From Immersiella caudata (taxonomy: Eukaryota > Ascomycota > Sordariomycetes > Sordariales > Lasiosphaeriaceae), in contig JAULSU010000001.1 in assembly GCA_030512335.1 (NCBI GenBank), positions 4,898,001-4,962,000 on the forward strand: 64,000 bases of DNA, given 5' to 3'. The position numbers and the translations under genes are program-made. Shown here one piece after another: positions 1-10,557 of this stretch. The notes beneath the pieces are model-generated. The model searched no databases. It was not told the origin of the DNA and saw only the letters and a list, made by a program, of their open reading frames with translations. The number at the start of each line of letters is the position of its first letter. Positions within the stretch are counted from its first letter, which is position 1.

Positions 1-455
1 TATCGGACACTTTGGGAGCGGTCAATGGGCCAAGGGGCGTTCGCCCAGCCTGCTTGGAGCCGAATCTGCCTGGAGGCAATTGTGCGAGCCTTTGTGTGAG
101 GACAGAGCGGTTGCGTGCCTGAAGGCAGCCACGCTTGCCAACCCCACATCCCCCTGGCGATAGGAAACAGCGCTGTGAGTCACTGCCGATTATTTGCACT
201 TTGGGAGTCAGGTAACACGTCAATGGAGGGCTCCGAGGGCTGTTATCCGACAAGGAGGGCTTGAGGGCTTCGAATACTTAAATCGGGCAAGATCCGTTTC
301 AACAGGATGAGGATGTATGAGTGATTCATTATCGCAGCCTCTCCCGTCTCCATCTTTCTTCCATCCCCAAAGTTTGCAAAGCTTGGGGCAAGTATTGACC
401 CCACTTTCTCCCCATTCCCCACACCAAGTCCCCGAACCCAGCCCCACCGTACACC
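1..455. other. Upstream region of the AAA ATPase gene
   Basis: No convincing gene is visible. Short open frames here either overlap the AAA coding region in other frames or have no recognisable motif. The last ~100 bases before the ATG at 456 are pyrimidine- and C-rich, typical of a fungal 5' UTR, and the start sits in a good context (CACC ATG). The promoter of the downstream gene must lie here or to the left of the window. I see no clear TATA box. Confidence 0.5.
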
Positions 456-2705
456 ATGACGGCCAACTCAGACGCCAAGGGCGGCGTCCAGGCTGTCACT
501 CTGGTCACAAGCTCGACAAGCTCCACCGACGAGAGCACAATTCCAGCAGCTGTCACCTGCCAATGCAGCTGCCCCTGCGCGGGCGCTGACAAAGCGGAGA
601 CGCAAGAGACGAACGGCAAGAAAGCCAAGCCAAAAAAGTCAAAATCCAAGTCCAAGTCCAAGTCGAAGGCAAAGTCCAAGACCAAGTCCAAGAAGTCAAA
701 TAAGAGGCGGAGCAAGAAGGAGGAGAGCGAAAGTGAAAGCAGCAGCGGCAGCGAATCCGAATCCGAATCCGAGGATGAAGCCGAGGACGACGCCGAGGAG
801 AACGAGGAGGAGGATGATGATGGGGAGAAGAAGGTCCTAGCGCCCATCGGGTCCGTCAGCGAAACCAAAAACATTTACCGTTCGCCCAAAGACGACGACG
901 GGAACTGGACGTGGGTCGACAAGTATCCAGAGGATGTGGAGGATGCAGCGGAAAACGAGGAGACCGAGACGTTTGCCATCTTGGTGCGCAACATCAAGAG
1001 CAACGACAGCCGCAAGAAGCTGGAGGCCCATAGCATCGTCGTCCAATCCCCATGGCTGAAGAAGGCGTTGGGCGTGATCCTGGACGAATATCCGGGCGTA
1101 GCCTGCGAGCTCAAGCGCTTGGAATTTGAGGCGCCCTTCCAGCCGTTCGTTCATCGTTGGGCGGAACTCGTCAAGTACCGCGAGCAGGAGGACCTTGACG
1201 ACAAGACAAAAGAACACCTCACTCTGCTCTACGACATCCTCAAGTATGAGATCGGGGACAGCATCAAGTCCTTTGAGGATTATGTCCGGAACGGTGTGGT
1301 GTCGTTCAAGCATCTGTGGATGGTCTTGCAGCCCGGGAAGCCTGTTGTCTCGGCCTTCAAGGGACCGCTCAGCGCCTATGAACTGGTTGAGACCGAGTAC
1401 ATGAGCAACAACTGCGGAAATTTCCTGCGTCTTCGTTGCGATTGCGTCGACTACGGCGGCAAGAACTTTGGACGGTATCAAGAGAAGATCGACATCCCAG
1501 AGTTCATCGGCACCAAGAAGATCACCGGCCTGAATGTCTATCCGCTTGCCTTCCATCCCGACAGGGACAGCCTCGTTGAGAAGCTGACGAAGCGTGGCGA
1601 AGTATTTGAGTCGCTCGCCGGCCACCATTACAAGGCTTACGGCGGAAAGGCGATCACCTGGGATCGCGAGGGCAATGAGGTACCGATCGAGATCTCGGGC
1701 CGGATTATTGTCGATATCGACTCCTTCAACAGGTATTCGCCATATAGAACGCGCTATCTCAACGACTGGAACGCCAAAGATCTCGAGAGACTCGGCAAAT
1801 ACAAGGATGAGAATGGCTTGGACGACAAAGGAGAACTGCGCCTCACCCCCTACCACCACCTCCTCTCCCGTAGCCGTACCCGCGGCTACTCGCTCAGCCT
1901 GAAGAAGTGGTTGGACTTTTACGTCGAGCAGGTCAAGGAGATCACTTGGAACACCAATGCCTTCGACAAACTCGTCCTCCCCGACGACCAGAAGGAGCTC
2001 ATCCTCGCCTTCTCCGAGTCCCAGCTCGAAGGCTCCACCTTCGACGATGTCATCTCCGGCAAAGGAAAGGGTATCATTTGTCTCCTCAGCGGCCCACCTG
2101 GCGTGGGAAAAACCCTCACCGCCGAGGCGGTCGCCGAGAACCTACGAGTACCCCTCCACACCCTCAGCTCGGGTGACCTCGGCAGCGGTCCATGGGAGGT
2201 GGAACGGGAGCTTCAGTCCATTCTCGAGCTAGTCGCCCGCTGGAATGCCATCCTGCTCCTCGACGAATGCGACGTCTTCCTCGAGGCGCGCGCGACCCAC
2301 GACCTGGAGCGCAACAAGGTGGTATCCATCTTCCTTCGGACGCTCGAGTACTATGAGGGGATAATGTTCATGACTACTAATCGGGTCGATAATATTGATG
2401 CTGCGTTCCAGTCGCGCATCCACGTTAGCTTGGAGTACCCCGACCTGACGTCTGCGTCTCGCCGGGCAATTTGGAAGAACTTCTTGCGAGGCGCGACCAT
2501 CAAGAGCGGGATCACTGATTCGGAGATTGAGCAGCTGTCGGAGTTGAAGTTGAATGGGCGGCAGATCAAGAATATCCTGAAGACCGCGCAACTGCTGGCG
2601 GCGCGGAGGAAGAGCGAGACGCTGGATAAGAAGTTCATCGATACCGTGCTGGCTATCGAGAAGAGGCGCCCAGGCGCGCCGTCGACACTCACCCACTACA
2701 TTTAA
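456..2705 (+). CDS. AAA+ ATPase with N-terminal charged tail (DUF7025-type)
   Basis: Single-exon gene for 749 residues. Residues ~45-90 are a Lys/Ser-rich basic tract with repeated KSKSK units. Residues ~90-130 are Glu/Asp-rich, so the N-terminus is disordered and probably nuclear or chromatin directed (inference). The middle (~150-480) resembles the DUF7025 region found before the ATPase in many filamentous-fungal AAA proteins. The ATPase core follows: Walker A GPPGVGKT at ~546-553, Walker B LLLDECDVF at ~600, and an arginine-finger segment (SRIHVSLEYP) at ~652. In these proteins the module is related to the BCS1/FtsH-type AAA fold. The substrate is unknown and most family members are uncharacterised. 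The first ATG of the frame is used, in good context. No intron is needed. Confidence 0.9.
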   Translation: MTANSDAKGGVQAVTLVTSSTSSTDESTIPAAVTCQCSCPCAGADKAETQETNGKKAKPKKSKSKSKSKSKAKSKTKSKKSNKRRSKKEESESESSSGSESESESEDEAEDDAEENEEEDDDGEKKVLAPIGSVSETKNIYRSPKDDDGNWTWVDKYPEDVEDAAENEETETFAILVRNIKSNDSRKKLEAHSIVVQSPWLKKALGVILDEYPGVACELKRLEFEAPFQPFVHRWAELVKYREQEDLDDKTKEHLTLLYDILKYEIGDSIKSFEDYVRNGVVSFKHLWMVLQPGKPVVSAFKGPLSAYELVETEYMSNNCGNFLRLRCDCVDYGGKNFGRYQEKIDIPEFIGTKKITGLNVYPLAFHPDRDSLVEKLTKRGEVFESLAGHHYKAYGGKAITWDREGNEVPIEISGRIIVDIDSFNRYSPYRTRYLNDWNAKDLERLGKYKDENGLDDKGELRLTPYHHLLSRSRTRGYSLSLKKWLDFYVEQVKEITWNTNAFDKLVLPDDQKELILAFSESQLEGSTFDDVISGKGKGIICLLSGPPGVGKTLTAEAVAENLRVPLHTLSSGDLGSGPWEVERELQSILELVARWNAILLLDECDVFLEARATHDLERNKVVSIFLRTLEYYEGIMFMTTNRVDNIDAAFQSRIHVSLEYPDLTSASRRAIWKNFLRGATIKSGITDSEIEQLSELKLNGRQIKNILKTAQLLAARRKSETLDKKFIDTVLAIEKRRPGAPSTLTHYI

Positions 2706-3086
2706 GTAGGGGTGGTGGAGTTCTGGCGGTCTCTGGCTCGGAGTTTGGGACAGGGGAAGGGATGGCATCACCCATGGCGTTTTCTCTCATGCATTTCTCT
2801 ACTTCACACTAGCAAACAGCACGCGGTCCAGTACAAGTTCATTCATGCTCTCAATTTAGTATTCGGGGATATATAGCATACAAAGTATCGTGTTTCTCTA
2901 GATTTTGAGCCTCCGCTTCCCAAGAAACCCGTGAAAAAATCCAGCATGCAACACTGGTGTCAAATATAGAAGAAGAACGCCAAAGCAGATAGGCAACACT
3001 GTCAGAGCCAACGCCACAGGCCCCATCCCACCATTTGTTTCCGTCTTCTCCACGTTTGTTTCACTCATTGCAATACTGCCTTGTAG
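2706..3086. other. Convergent 3' intergenic spacer
   Basis: This 381-base spacer lies between the 3' ends of the AAA gene (+) and the oxalate decarboxylase gene (-). It contains AT-rich stretches that probably carry both polyadenylation regions. I see no gene or structured RNA. Confidence 0.5.
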
Positions 3087-4552
3087 TCAGAGATCGTATC
3101 TCTCCTCTTCCTCATCTGTCTCACCGTCAAACTTGCGGACCTCGTCCTTCTTGGCATCCTGGATCTTCTGCAAAAAGACCTCGCCGGCCTCCTTGTCTTC
3201 AGAGAACAGCGTGTCGAGGACCTGGCGCTGGGGCGTCTCCCCGAGCCATTGGAACAGCGAAAAGTCGCGGAACTCGTCAGCGCGGAAGATCTCAAGCATC
3301 TCGATGGGCTCGTCGCCAATGTTCTCGACGAAGTGGCCGTGGTTATGCGGAACGATTCCCACGTCGCCGGGACCGTAGTTGAACGTGCGCGCGGTACCCG
3401 AGGAGGCGAAGACGGTGACGCGAGCGCGGCCGCGGATGAAGAACGACCACTCGTCGGCGTTGGGGTGCCAGTGCATCTCACGTATCGCTCCGGGCTGGAT
3501 GATGACGTGGGCAGATGCGATGGTTTTAGAAAGTGGGAAGTTCTTCGAGTCGGTGATCCGCACCTCGCCGCCAGAGGTGAGATGGGGTTCCTGTGCGAGC
3601 ATGCGGTGGGTGAACTGGTACTTGGACTTCTTGACATGCTTGCCGGTCGGACGCTCTTCGCTGATGGAGCCCGGATGCGTTCCCTGGAAGATGTACTTCT
3701 CCTTTTGGGGGATGTGGTCGAAGATTTCGGGGGCGACGTGGAAGTTCTCGGCCAGGACAGACTTGGGAGTGTGCTTGAGCCAGTCAGTCAGCAGGAAGGT
3801 TGACTCCTCGGAAAAGTGGCCGTCGTCAAAGATAAGAAGAAACTCGGTGCCGTTCTCGCCGAGGCCCTGGAGGGAGTGCGGCACACCACTGGGGAAGTAC
3901 CAGAGATCGCCCTTCCCGACGTCGTCGATGAAGCTGCCGCCCTCGTAGTCAAGCGCCGTCACGCGCACCTCGCCGTCGAGAACATAGGCCCACTCAGCCT
4001 CTTTGTGCCAGTGTAGTTCACGGATGACGCCCTTGTCGAGGCGCATGTTGACGCCGGCGATTTGCGCGCTGGTGCCCATCTCGCGGATCGTCGTCTGTCG
4101 TGTCCATCCCCCCTCCTGTTGCGCCAATGAGTTAGCACACACGAAAAAAAAAATTGAGACAAATATATCTACCAACGAACCTCAATTCGGACGTGCGAGT
4201 CGACAAAGCTCCATCTCATGTTGGCGACATCGCCGGAGTCGGTGCTTGGCGGCCGGATGAGATCGGGGTTCTGGCGCGCGCGGTCCGGGTTCCAGGGGCC
4301 GAGCACGGACGCGCCCAGGCCGTTGCGATACGGCAATGGGTCGAGCTTCTCGCCGACGGAATCGCGGGCGCTATCGTAAGGATCCCGGAATCCCGGCTTG
4401 TAGGGATTGGCGGGCTTCAAGTCCTTCCAGAACTTGTCGGGCAGTCCTTTGCCGTCGAGCAGGCGCTGGCGAGGGCTGTCTTGGACGGGCACGGCACCCG
4501 CGAGCTGACCAGCAGCGGCCGCGAGGAAGAGAGCACCGCTTCGTATGTGCAT
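3087..4552 (-). CDS. Secreted bicupin oxalate decarboxylase
   Basis: Two exons (4552-4181 and 4115-3087) with a 65-bp intron at 4116-4180 (GTTCGT donor, GCTAAC branch, CAACAG acceptor) give 466 aa. A signal peptide occupies residues 1-20 (hydrophobic, Ala-rich). Each half carries a Mn-binding cupin: HWHKEAEW near residue 159 with a later FPSGVPHS, and HWHPNADEW near ~345 with VPHNHGHF. A loop SEEST following the first cupin resembles the lid that carries the catalytic Glu in bacterial OxdC; seeing Glu there favours decarboxylase over oxidase (family knowledge plus inference). The enzyme converts oxalate to formate and CO2, usually to control extracellular acid. A TATA-like element lies ~120 bp upstream. 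Length and architecture match fungal OxdC. Confidence 0.93.
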
Positions 4553-5433
4553 CTTGGATTACAAGGTATCCTTGCTTGTCAGTAGGGCTCCCAATTGGAT
4601 CGCGAATGAGGAGGGGAGGTGGGACAAAGACGGTAGGGTGAAACCTGCGAGGGCGAACGCCTCCCTCGCTGTATTTATACGCACCTCCATCCCGCCAGCG
4701 TCTAAGAAGTGCGTCTCGCGTCCAAACGTCGGTATGACGAAGCAACCAATGCTGGTGGCATGCTACCCCCTGATCGCGATCCCCAACGCGTTGCTGCCAT
4801 TCGAGCACGCTCCATGCCGAGCAATACCCGAATGTCCCTGACCTTCCCCGCAGGATTCCCGACCGCCGTGCGGTGCGGGGGTTTGGTGAGGAGAACCCCC
4901 CTGATCGGAGGCGGCCGGGTTGCCCCCCGGCGGCGACGGCATGACATTGAGGTGCTGAGTAACTGCGAAACTGCGGTGACAAGCAAACTCGTTGGCTGCT
5001 TGTCTGCAGTATCCTGTTTCGGCGAATGGCCAGCAACGATGAGACGCAATTGGGGCCAATGACATCACCGCCCTGGCGGCCAATTGATTGCGCCCAGTGG
5101 GCCCCTCCTTCCTCGCCAGCACACAGGGCATAAGAGCTGCGCGTCTCGGCACCAGCGCCGGTCACAAAGAAGCCGTTTTGCCTTAGTAACCCCATCGGAC
5201 GGCTGCACAGCTCCCTGAACCTGCGTTAGTAACTTTCATGACCTGACCGGCTGCATCGACCGACAGCGCAGCGTCCGCTACGAGCGGTGAGTGGCGGAGC
5301 GTATAGCGATAAACGGCACCTGCTTCGACCGTGACACATAGCCAGCCTATTATTTATACCAACGCTCAGTGCCCTGCTCCTGGGTTGTGGAACAACCCGT
5401 CCTACCAGCCGTAGACCTGCATTCATCTCAGTC
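4553..5433. other. Divergent promoter region, oxalate decarboxylase / DUF1275 gene
   Basis: This 881-base region lies between two divergently transcribed genes. A TATAAATA on the minus strand (4672-4679) belongs to the oxalate decarboxylase gene. The remaining open frames have no motif and overlap on both strands, so I treat them as chance. Confidence 0.5.
4672..4679 (-). promoter_or_regulatory. TATA-like element of the oxalate decarboxylase gene
   Basis: Reads TATAAATA on the minus strand, about 120 bases upstream of the ATG at 4552. The position fits a core promoter with a short 5' UTR. Confidence 0.5.
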
Positions 5434-6294
5434 ATGCCTCTGATAGACGACAGACGTCCTGATGAACAGAGACCTTTGTTAGGCAACGCGAGGAAACCGC
5501 ATCCGTTTACCTCACGATGGCGCAAGTACCTGGCCGTCGACGTAAACAGGGACTGGGCCGACGTTGTCCTCATCCTCTGTTACTTCATCACCGGCCTGCT
5601 GGATAGCTCTTCTATCTCGGTCTGGGGGTCTTTCGTTTCGATGCAGACAGGTAAGTTGGAGTTGAGCTGAGCCAACAACCTCAAAACTGACACGGGGGGT
5701 GCAGGAAACACGGTGTACATCGGTCTCGGTCTAGCGCATCCGCACGAATCGACCCGGTGGATCAAGTCAGGGACATCGCTTGCCTCATTTTGCGCCGGGT
5801 CGTTCGTCTTCAGTCGTTTCCACCGTTATTTCTCACCAAAACGCCGTTGGGTACTGTGCGCATCATTCTTTGCCCAGCTGCTTCTCACCGTCGGCGCCGC
5901 TTCGATCGCCACCAAATCAGGACCGCCAAGAGACAAAGAAGACATTGGCTGGGAAGTGCTAGTGCCCATTGCCATGGTGGCATTCCAGAGCTGCGGGCAG
6001 GCTGTGACGAGTAGGGCACTAAAGTACAACGCATTAACCAGCGTTGTGTTGACGAGCATCTACTGCGATCTTTTCTCCGATGCCGAGCTGTTTTACGCGA
6101 AGAACGCTGAGCGGAACCGGAGGGTCGGAGCTCCGGCCTTCTTGCTACTGGGGGCGTTAGTTGGCGGTAGGCTTTCGGTCCATCCCACTCTGGGAGTTGC
6201 TGTATCGCTCTGGACAGCAGCGGCTCTGAAGGCTGTCGTGGTTATTGTGTGGCTTGTCTGGCCAGCGGATCCCACTTCTACGGATGAGGACTGA
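5434..6294 (+). CDS. DUF1275 (YoaK-type) membrane protein
   Basis: Two exons (5434-5650, 5705-6294) with a 54-bp intron (GTAAGT...GTGCAG) give 268 aa. The intron restores the family signature in which a helix containing FITGLLDSSS runs into SMQTGNTVYIGLG. Five to six hydrophobic helices are visible: ~45-60, ~75-90, ~120-140, ~160-180, ~210-230 and ~240-258. The tails are polar. The DUF1275 family is widespread in bacteria and ascomycetes. Its function is not established, though a transport role is often guessed. The neighbour to the left is divergent, so the two genes may share regulatory sites, but nothing suggests a joint pathway. Confidence 0.85.
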
Positions 6295-7339
6295 GCGGCA
6301 CGAGCAAAGCAGCTGCTTGTCACATGGCTTGAATACGGCAGGTAAGCGAGCGTGGTGTTTATCGGACAGAAGAGACTCCACGCAGCACAGAGCACACATT
6401 CGTGGCAGCAAAAGCCTAGGTCATGTGGAAAGTTAGGGCTTGATGGGTCTGTGGTTTGAAGCTTCGAGCCTTCGGGTCCTCAAAGTAACTCGGAGTTTGA
6501 CAATCAAATCAACGGTATTGCTCGGGAGTGAGTGTGATGACCAAAGTTGGGTCGCCGAATACGTGAATTACCCCTCTTTGATCACCCTGGAAATTAACTT
6601 GTAAGGGACATGTAAGAAATCAAATAGTGTCGGGAATAAGGGCTTTTGGCCAATGGCGTGATGATACATCCACGCTCTAAACCAACAACCATCGAGTCTC
6701 TCCGGACAAAGCTCGGCGTCAGCCCCCGAATGCCGTCCATCCATCAGCTCGGCACACCTTCATCCGTACGGACTAGTGCCGCTCCAATTCGAGAGGCCTT
6801 GCGGCATGGGATTCCAGATCGTCGATCGTCTTTTCGGTCGGGTTGAAAGTGGATGTGTCCCAGCACTCTGGGAAGCCATCCTCGAACCTTAGCCCACGAG
6901 GCTTGCGGTTAGAATTCAACAGAGCCTTTCAAGACGGTCCGAATGGGATTTTGGGGCTCTAGACGCCTTGACAGTCTCTCGAGATAAGCCAAGGATATAG
7001 ACTTTACCGTGGGCCCAGCAGTGTGGCCCGCTGTCATTCCATCTTGACTCCGCAGTGAGAGAAGCATCATCTTGTTGAACCTTGACGTCCAAACTTTGGA
7101 ACATCGGAGCTCATCATGACTCACGGCATGGGGAACTCTAATCGAGGTAGATTTTGCAGGTTCCAAAACAGTATATGTAGCCCGCATCCCTCCCTCCGTC
7201 TGCCATTCCTTTCTCTCCTCACCTCATCACACTCAACTCAGGAACACACGAAGAGCCTCACCAAAAGATCTCTCTTGACCTATCAAACACTTTGATATCA
7301 GAGAATCCTAGGAAGACAACCTGATCATCTACACTCACC
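6295..7339. other. Intergenic region upstream of the uL1 copy
   Basis: This 1045-base region has no convincing gene. Several short frames have no motif. A TATATGTA-like element lies ~165 bases before the uL1 start (near 7170), and the 5' leader just before 7340 is rich in CTCA/ACTCA, as in many fungal leaders. I see no obvious telomere-like ribosomal-protein promoter box here. Confidence 0.4.
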
Positions 7340-8045
7340 ATGTCGAAGATCACTGTCGCCGGTGTTCGTGCCCTCGTTGAGGAGGTCCTACGCTATGCCA
7401 ACGTCGAGCACAAGCGCAACTTTGTCGAAACGGTCGAGCTCCAGATCTCCCTCAAGGGCTACGACGTGCAGCGGGACCGGAGGTTTTCGGGTGCGGTCCG
7501 GCTTCCACTCCCGCCGCGCGCCCTCCGGGTCTGCCTCTTGGGCGACCAACAGGACCTCGATCGCGCGAAGCACCACAGCATCGATGCCATGTCCGCCGAC
7601 GATCTCAAGAAGCTCAACAAGAACAAGAAGCTTATCAAGAAGCTCGGCCGCAAGTACGACGCTTTTATCGCCTCCGACTCGTTGATGCGACAGATTCCGC
7701 GCCTGCTCGGTCCGGGACTGTCACGAGGTATGCCATCTCCCATCGCTCCTTCCATCTCGCCAGCACTGACACCTTCTTCCAGTCGGGAAATTCCCCACCA
7801 CCATCTCCCACGCCGACGATTTCGCCTCTAGGGTCACCGACGTCACCGCCACCATCAAGTTTCAGCTCAAGAAGGTGCTCTGCTTGGCGGTGGCGGTGGG
7901 AAACGTCACCATGACCACCGATGAGTTGCTCGCGAACCTGATGCAGGCCATCAACTACCTCGTGTCGCTGCTCAAGAAGGGATGGCAGAATGTCGGCAGC
8001 CTCGTCATCAAATCCACCATGTCTCCTCCAAACAGGGTATACTAA
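7340..8045 (+). CDS. Divergent large-subunit ribosomal protein uL1 (RPL10A) copy
   Basis: Two exons (7340-7727, 7783-8045) with a 55-bp intron (GTATGC...TTCCAG) give 216 aa, the normal length for eukaryotic uL1. It begins [10 protein letters not shown] and carries the core blocks [58 protein letters not shown] and [17 protein letters not shown]. uL1 binds 23S/28S rRNA at the L1 stalk and helps release E-site tRNA. Compared with the near-invariant fungal protein (from memory), the segment at ~55-75 and the region after the intron differ at many normally fixed positions, and the tail reads SPPNRVY instead of SPPKRxY. This suggests a second, fast-evolving paralogue. No stop or frameshift is seen, so it may still be functional. 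Confidence 0.85.
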
Positions 8046-9693
8046 GCCCTCAACGTCGCCAATGTCGCCAGATATCACGCAAAAATACAACAAAACGAAA
8101 AACAACAAGAAAAAAGCTTGACATCTGTTGCTGCATCTCCGAGATAGCAGTCACTCGCCACCGAACCAGAGTTCCGCAGCAACAAACGGTCAACACACAT
8201 ACACTCTATTTTCTCACTAATTGGTTTCAGATCCAGAGTTAGAGTTCAGTGTCGGGAAATATCAATGTTCTGAGTTTTGCCAGTGTGGATCTCCGCAGCC
8301 CACCGACTTTACCCCCTCGCTGGAGCCTCCCACGCACCGGCCGATGGGGAAACGGGCTTTTTGGTGCTGCATTTCCTTGTCGATATATAAAGCAACACAT
8401 AGGACTTAAGGAGGGGATGTTCCGGACGAAATATCAATATCTTGGTTTTGGGCCGCCCTACAATAATCATTCAGCGCGCGAGCCTCAATTTTGGCCGGCG
8501 TGGGGGCGTATGACCGCCTCCGCAAGTTTTGGATGGGGGACCAAGGCGGCATTCTTCTTCTTCTTCTTTGGCAACCGACCTGAATACGGTTTCGGTCTCC
8601 GTCCGGGAGGTGTCGTGCTGATCGTCGACGGTACAAAATATACTCTACGCCCTCCCGGATGAGTTCTTCTATTTTCATTATTACTCTTTCCCGGCGGGAG
8701 ACTCGCGGGTCTGGCGACCAAACGACACGGCGGCATAACCAGGAAGACAAATCCAGTGGTGCACTCGACGGCATGAGAAGAGGCTGGTTAATGGTGATAG
8801 GGAGTTTTGTTTCTGGCGGAGGGCGGAATTGGGATCTCTCGGAGAACGCCTTGCGCTGGTTGGCGTCTGAGCCTAATTTGCAGCTGTTCAGGCAGGGCGC
8901 ATTAGGGGCAACGGGGGCCACAGTGGCGGCGTGGTGGAGGGGGGGCGTTCACGAGGGACTGCACATGCTGGAGCGGCTACTGACCCTGGTCTTGTGTCTG
9001 TTCAGAGCAGACGCATCACGGGCAACGTGGAACATCCATGGTTTTCCTAACATGTGTGGAAACCGGTCAGTGGAGGTTTTGAAGAGTTTTTGTTCTTTTG
9101 GGATTGCTTGGATGGGGCGCAGGGTACCGCACAGCCACGGGCTTTTGAGACTGAGTTTTTGGGGAGGGGCGAGTGATATGCTCTTCGACGGAGATCTGTT
9201 GAGAGTCGGATATTTCGACACCGTGCGACTTTGTTCTGGACTCACGGCACTACTGGCACGACATCCTGTTTTCACCTTCGACCTTGTGATCTGCATCCGG
9301 ACTCCTTGGCCATATCATCTACACGGATCCACCTTCCCTCCTGTTTCGGCCGAGCGCAAGGGGCGGGGTCAGGTAGATGAGAGACTGCTGAGGCGAATGG
9401 CGAATGGCAGCAGTGAAGGGAAAAGGGTACGATGACATGGGAGCGAGGCTGGCAGCTGCCTTGAAAGTTTGGAGAAAAAAATGAGGGGGGAGCGGTACTG
9501 GCGACTTTCTTCTAACGGCGTCGTGGACAGCGGATATATTGAGAATTTCCTCAGATTGTGATCGTAGTAAGCGTCTAGATATAGATGATGACCGCAGCGA
9601 CCCCTTTGCTATGATACAGTCCATGGCAGTGACGTAGTGAGAAGTCAACATGCAACCCAGCCACTGTCCTTCGTCTCCAGCGTGGAATGATCC
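8046..9693. other. Gene-poor spacer between uL1 copy and AA9 gene
   Basis: This 1648-base spacer holds a TATATAA at 8384-8390 and two imperfect direct copies of a ~29-base unit (8253-8281 and 8423-8451, core GAAATATCAAT) on either side of it. A 258-codon frame (8659-9435) and an opposing frame are open, but neither shows a domain, a signal peptide or believable composition. I do not call a gene. Confidence 0.4.
8253..8451. repeat. Pair of imperfect direct repeats flanking a TATA box
   Basis: The unit at 8253-8281 recurs at 8423-8451. Both contain GAAATATCAAT followed by a T-rich GGTTTTG/GAGTTTTG tail, with transitions between the copies. The intervening DNA holds TATATAA at 8384-8390. This could be a promoter with paired binding sites or the ends of a small mobile relic. 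Confidence 0.35.
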
Positions 9694-10557
9694 TTAATTG
9701 GGCCAGATCGGCGGGCCAGGCATGGGTGCAAAGGTCGGCGGCGGCTTGGCCCAGCTGTCAAGCTGGACAGCGGGATCAGTCACCTTGATCCCGCCAGGAA
9801 TTTTGATCGTAGGACCGGGAGCTCTTCCGTTGTAGTTGCTGTTGATGCGCAGGTGGGCGCACTGAACATACCACTCCTTCTCGCGGTAGGGAGGGTGGAC
9901 GCTCATCTGTTCGATGCGCATCAGGTATTCGCCGGCTGGGATCTCGTTGGGCAGGCGGAACTGGAAGTTTTTCTTGTCGCGCGTGAGCCAGCCCTGGTCA
10001 GTGCCGTTCCAGGGGATCACGGTGCCGAGTTGATAGACCTTGAACCAGTCGCCAGAGCCGTCGTAGTTGCGGACGTCATCTGGAGCTTTGGAGAGGTAGA
10101 TCGTAACTGCAGTAAATGTCCGTCAGTTATTCCTCTTAATGGTGTTTTCTAGTTAGGCAACGCAATGTCTCAGGCGCGCTCACGTAACGCTCAAGACATC
10201 CAACAAAGCCGTGAATATCCACATCAGGAGCCACACGGCGGAAAGGGGAGACCTACCCGGACCAGGGTGATATATTCCAAAATCTAAGTGGAGGTTGAAG
10301 CCAACGACATCCCTGCCCGCCGTGACAACAGCCGTCTTCGGCTTGCTGCGGTGGTTCCAAGAACCTTTATTGCAGCGAAAGTCAGGTGAGGTTAGGAAAT
10401 TGTTGTTGGACGGCACAAAACCGTTGTCGTGCTCGCGCACATACTCAAAGGCGCCGGTTCTCACACCGTTGAGCATCAAGTGTGGGAAGAGGAAATGGGC
10501 GGATCCGAGCTCAGGGACCACGGCGAGGGCCGCGGCGGCGATAGTTGAGAAATGCAT
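9694..10557 (-). CDS. Secreted AA9 lytic polysaccharide monooxygenase
   Basis: Two exons (10557-10257, 10106-9694) with a 150-bp intron give 237 aa. A signal peptide of ~20 residues ends in GSA before HFLFPHL, so the mature protein starts with the His of the copper brace. The second brace His is in IYHPGP, which joins across the intron to VTIYLSKAP, an AA9 hallmark. The C-terminal half has PAGEYLMRIEQ, a conserved His (SVHPPY) and the axial Tyr in EWYVQC. Two Cys (RCN and VQC) can form the usual disulfide. AA9 enzymes oxidatively cleave cellulose or related glucans. The residue two before the axial Tyr is Glu, where most AA9s have Gln. A Pro-rich tail replaces a CBM1, so there is no cellulose-binding module. 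Confidence 0.92.

Noticed and set aside
837..1859. 340-codon minus-strand ORF
   Set aside because: Antisense to the AAA ATPase; no independent motif.
4371..5195. 274-codon minus-strand ORF overlapping the oxalate decarboxylase 5' end
   Set aside because: Out of frame with the decarboxylase exon and runs through its promoter.
8659..9435. 258-codon ORF between the uL1 copy and the AA9 gene
   Set aside because: No domain, signal or composition support, and an opposing frame is equally open at its 5' end.
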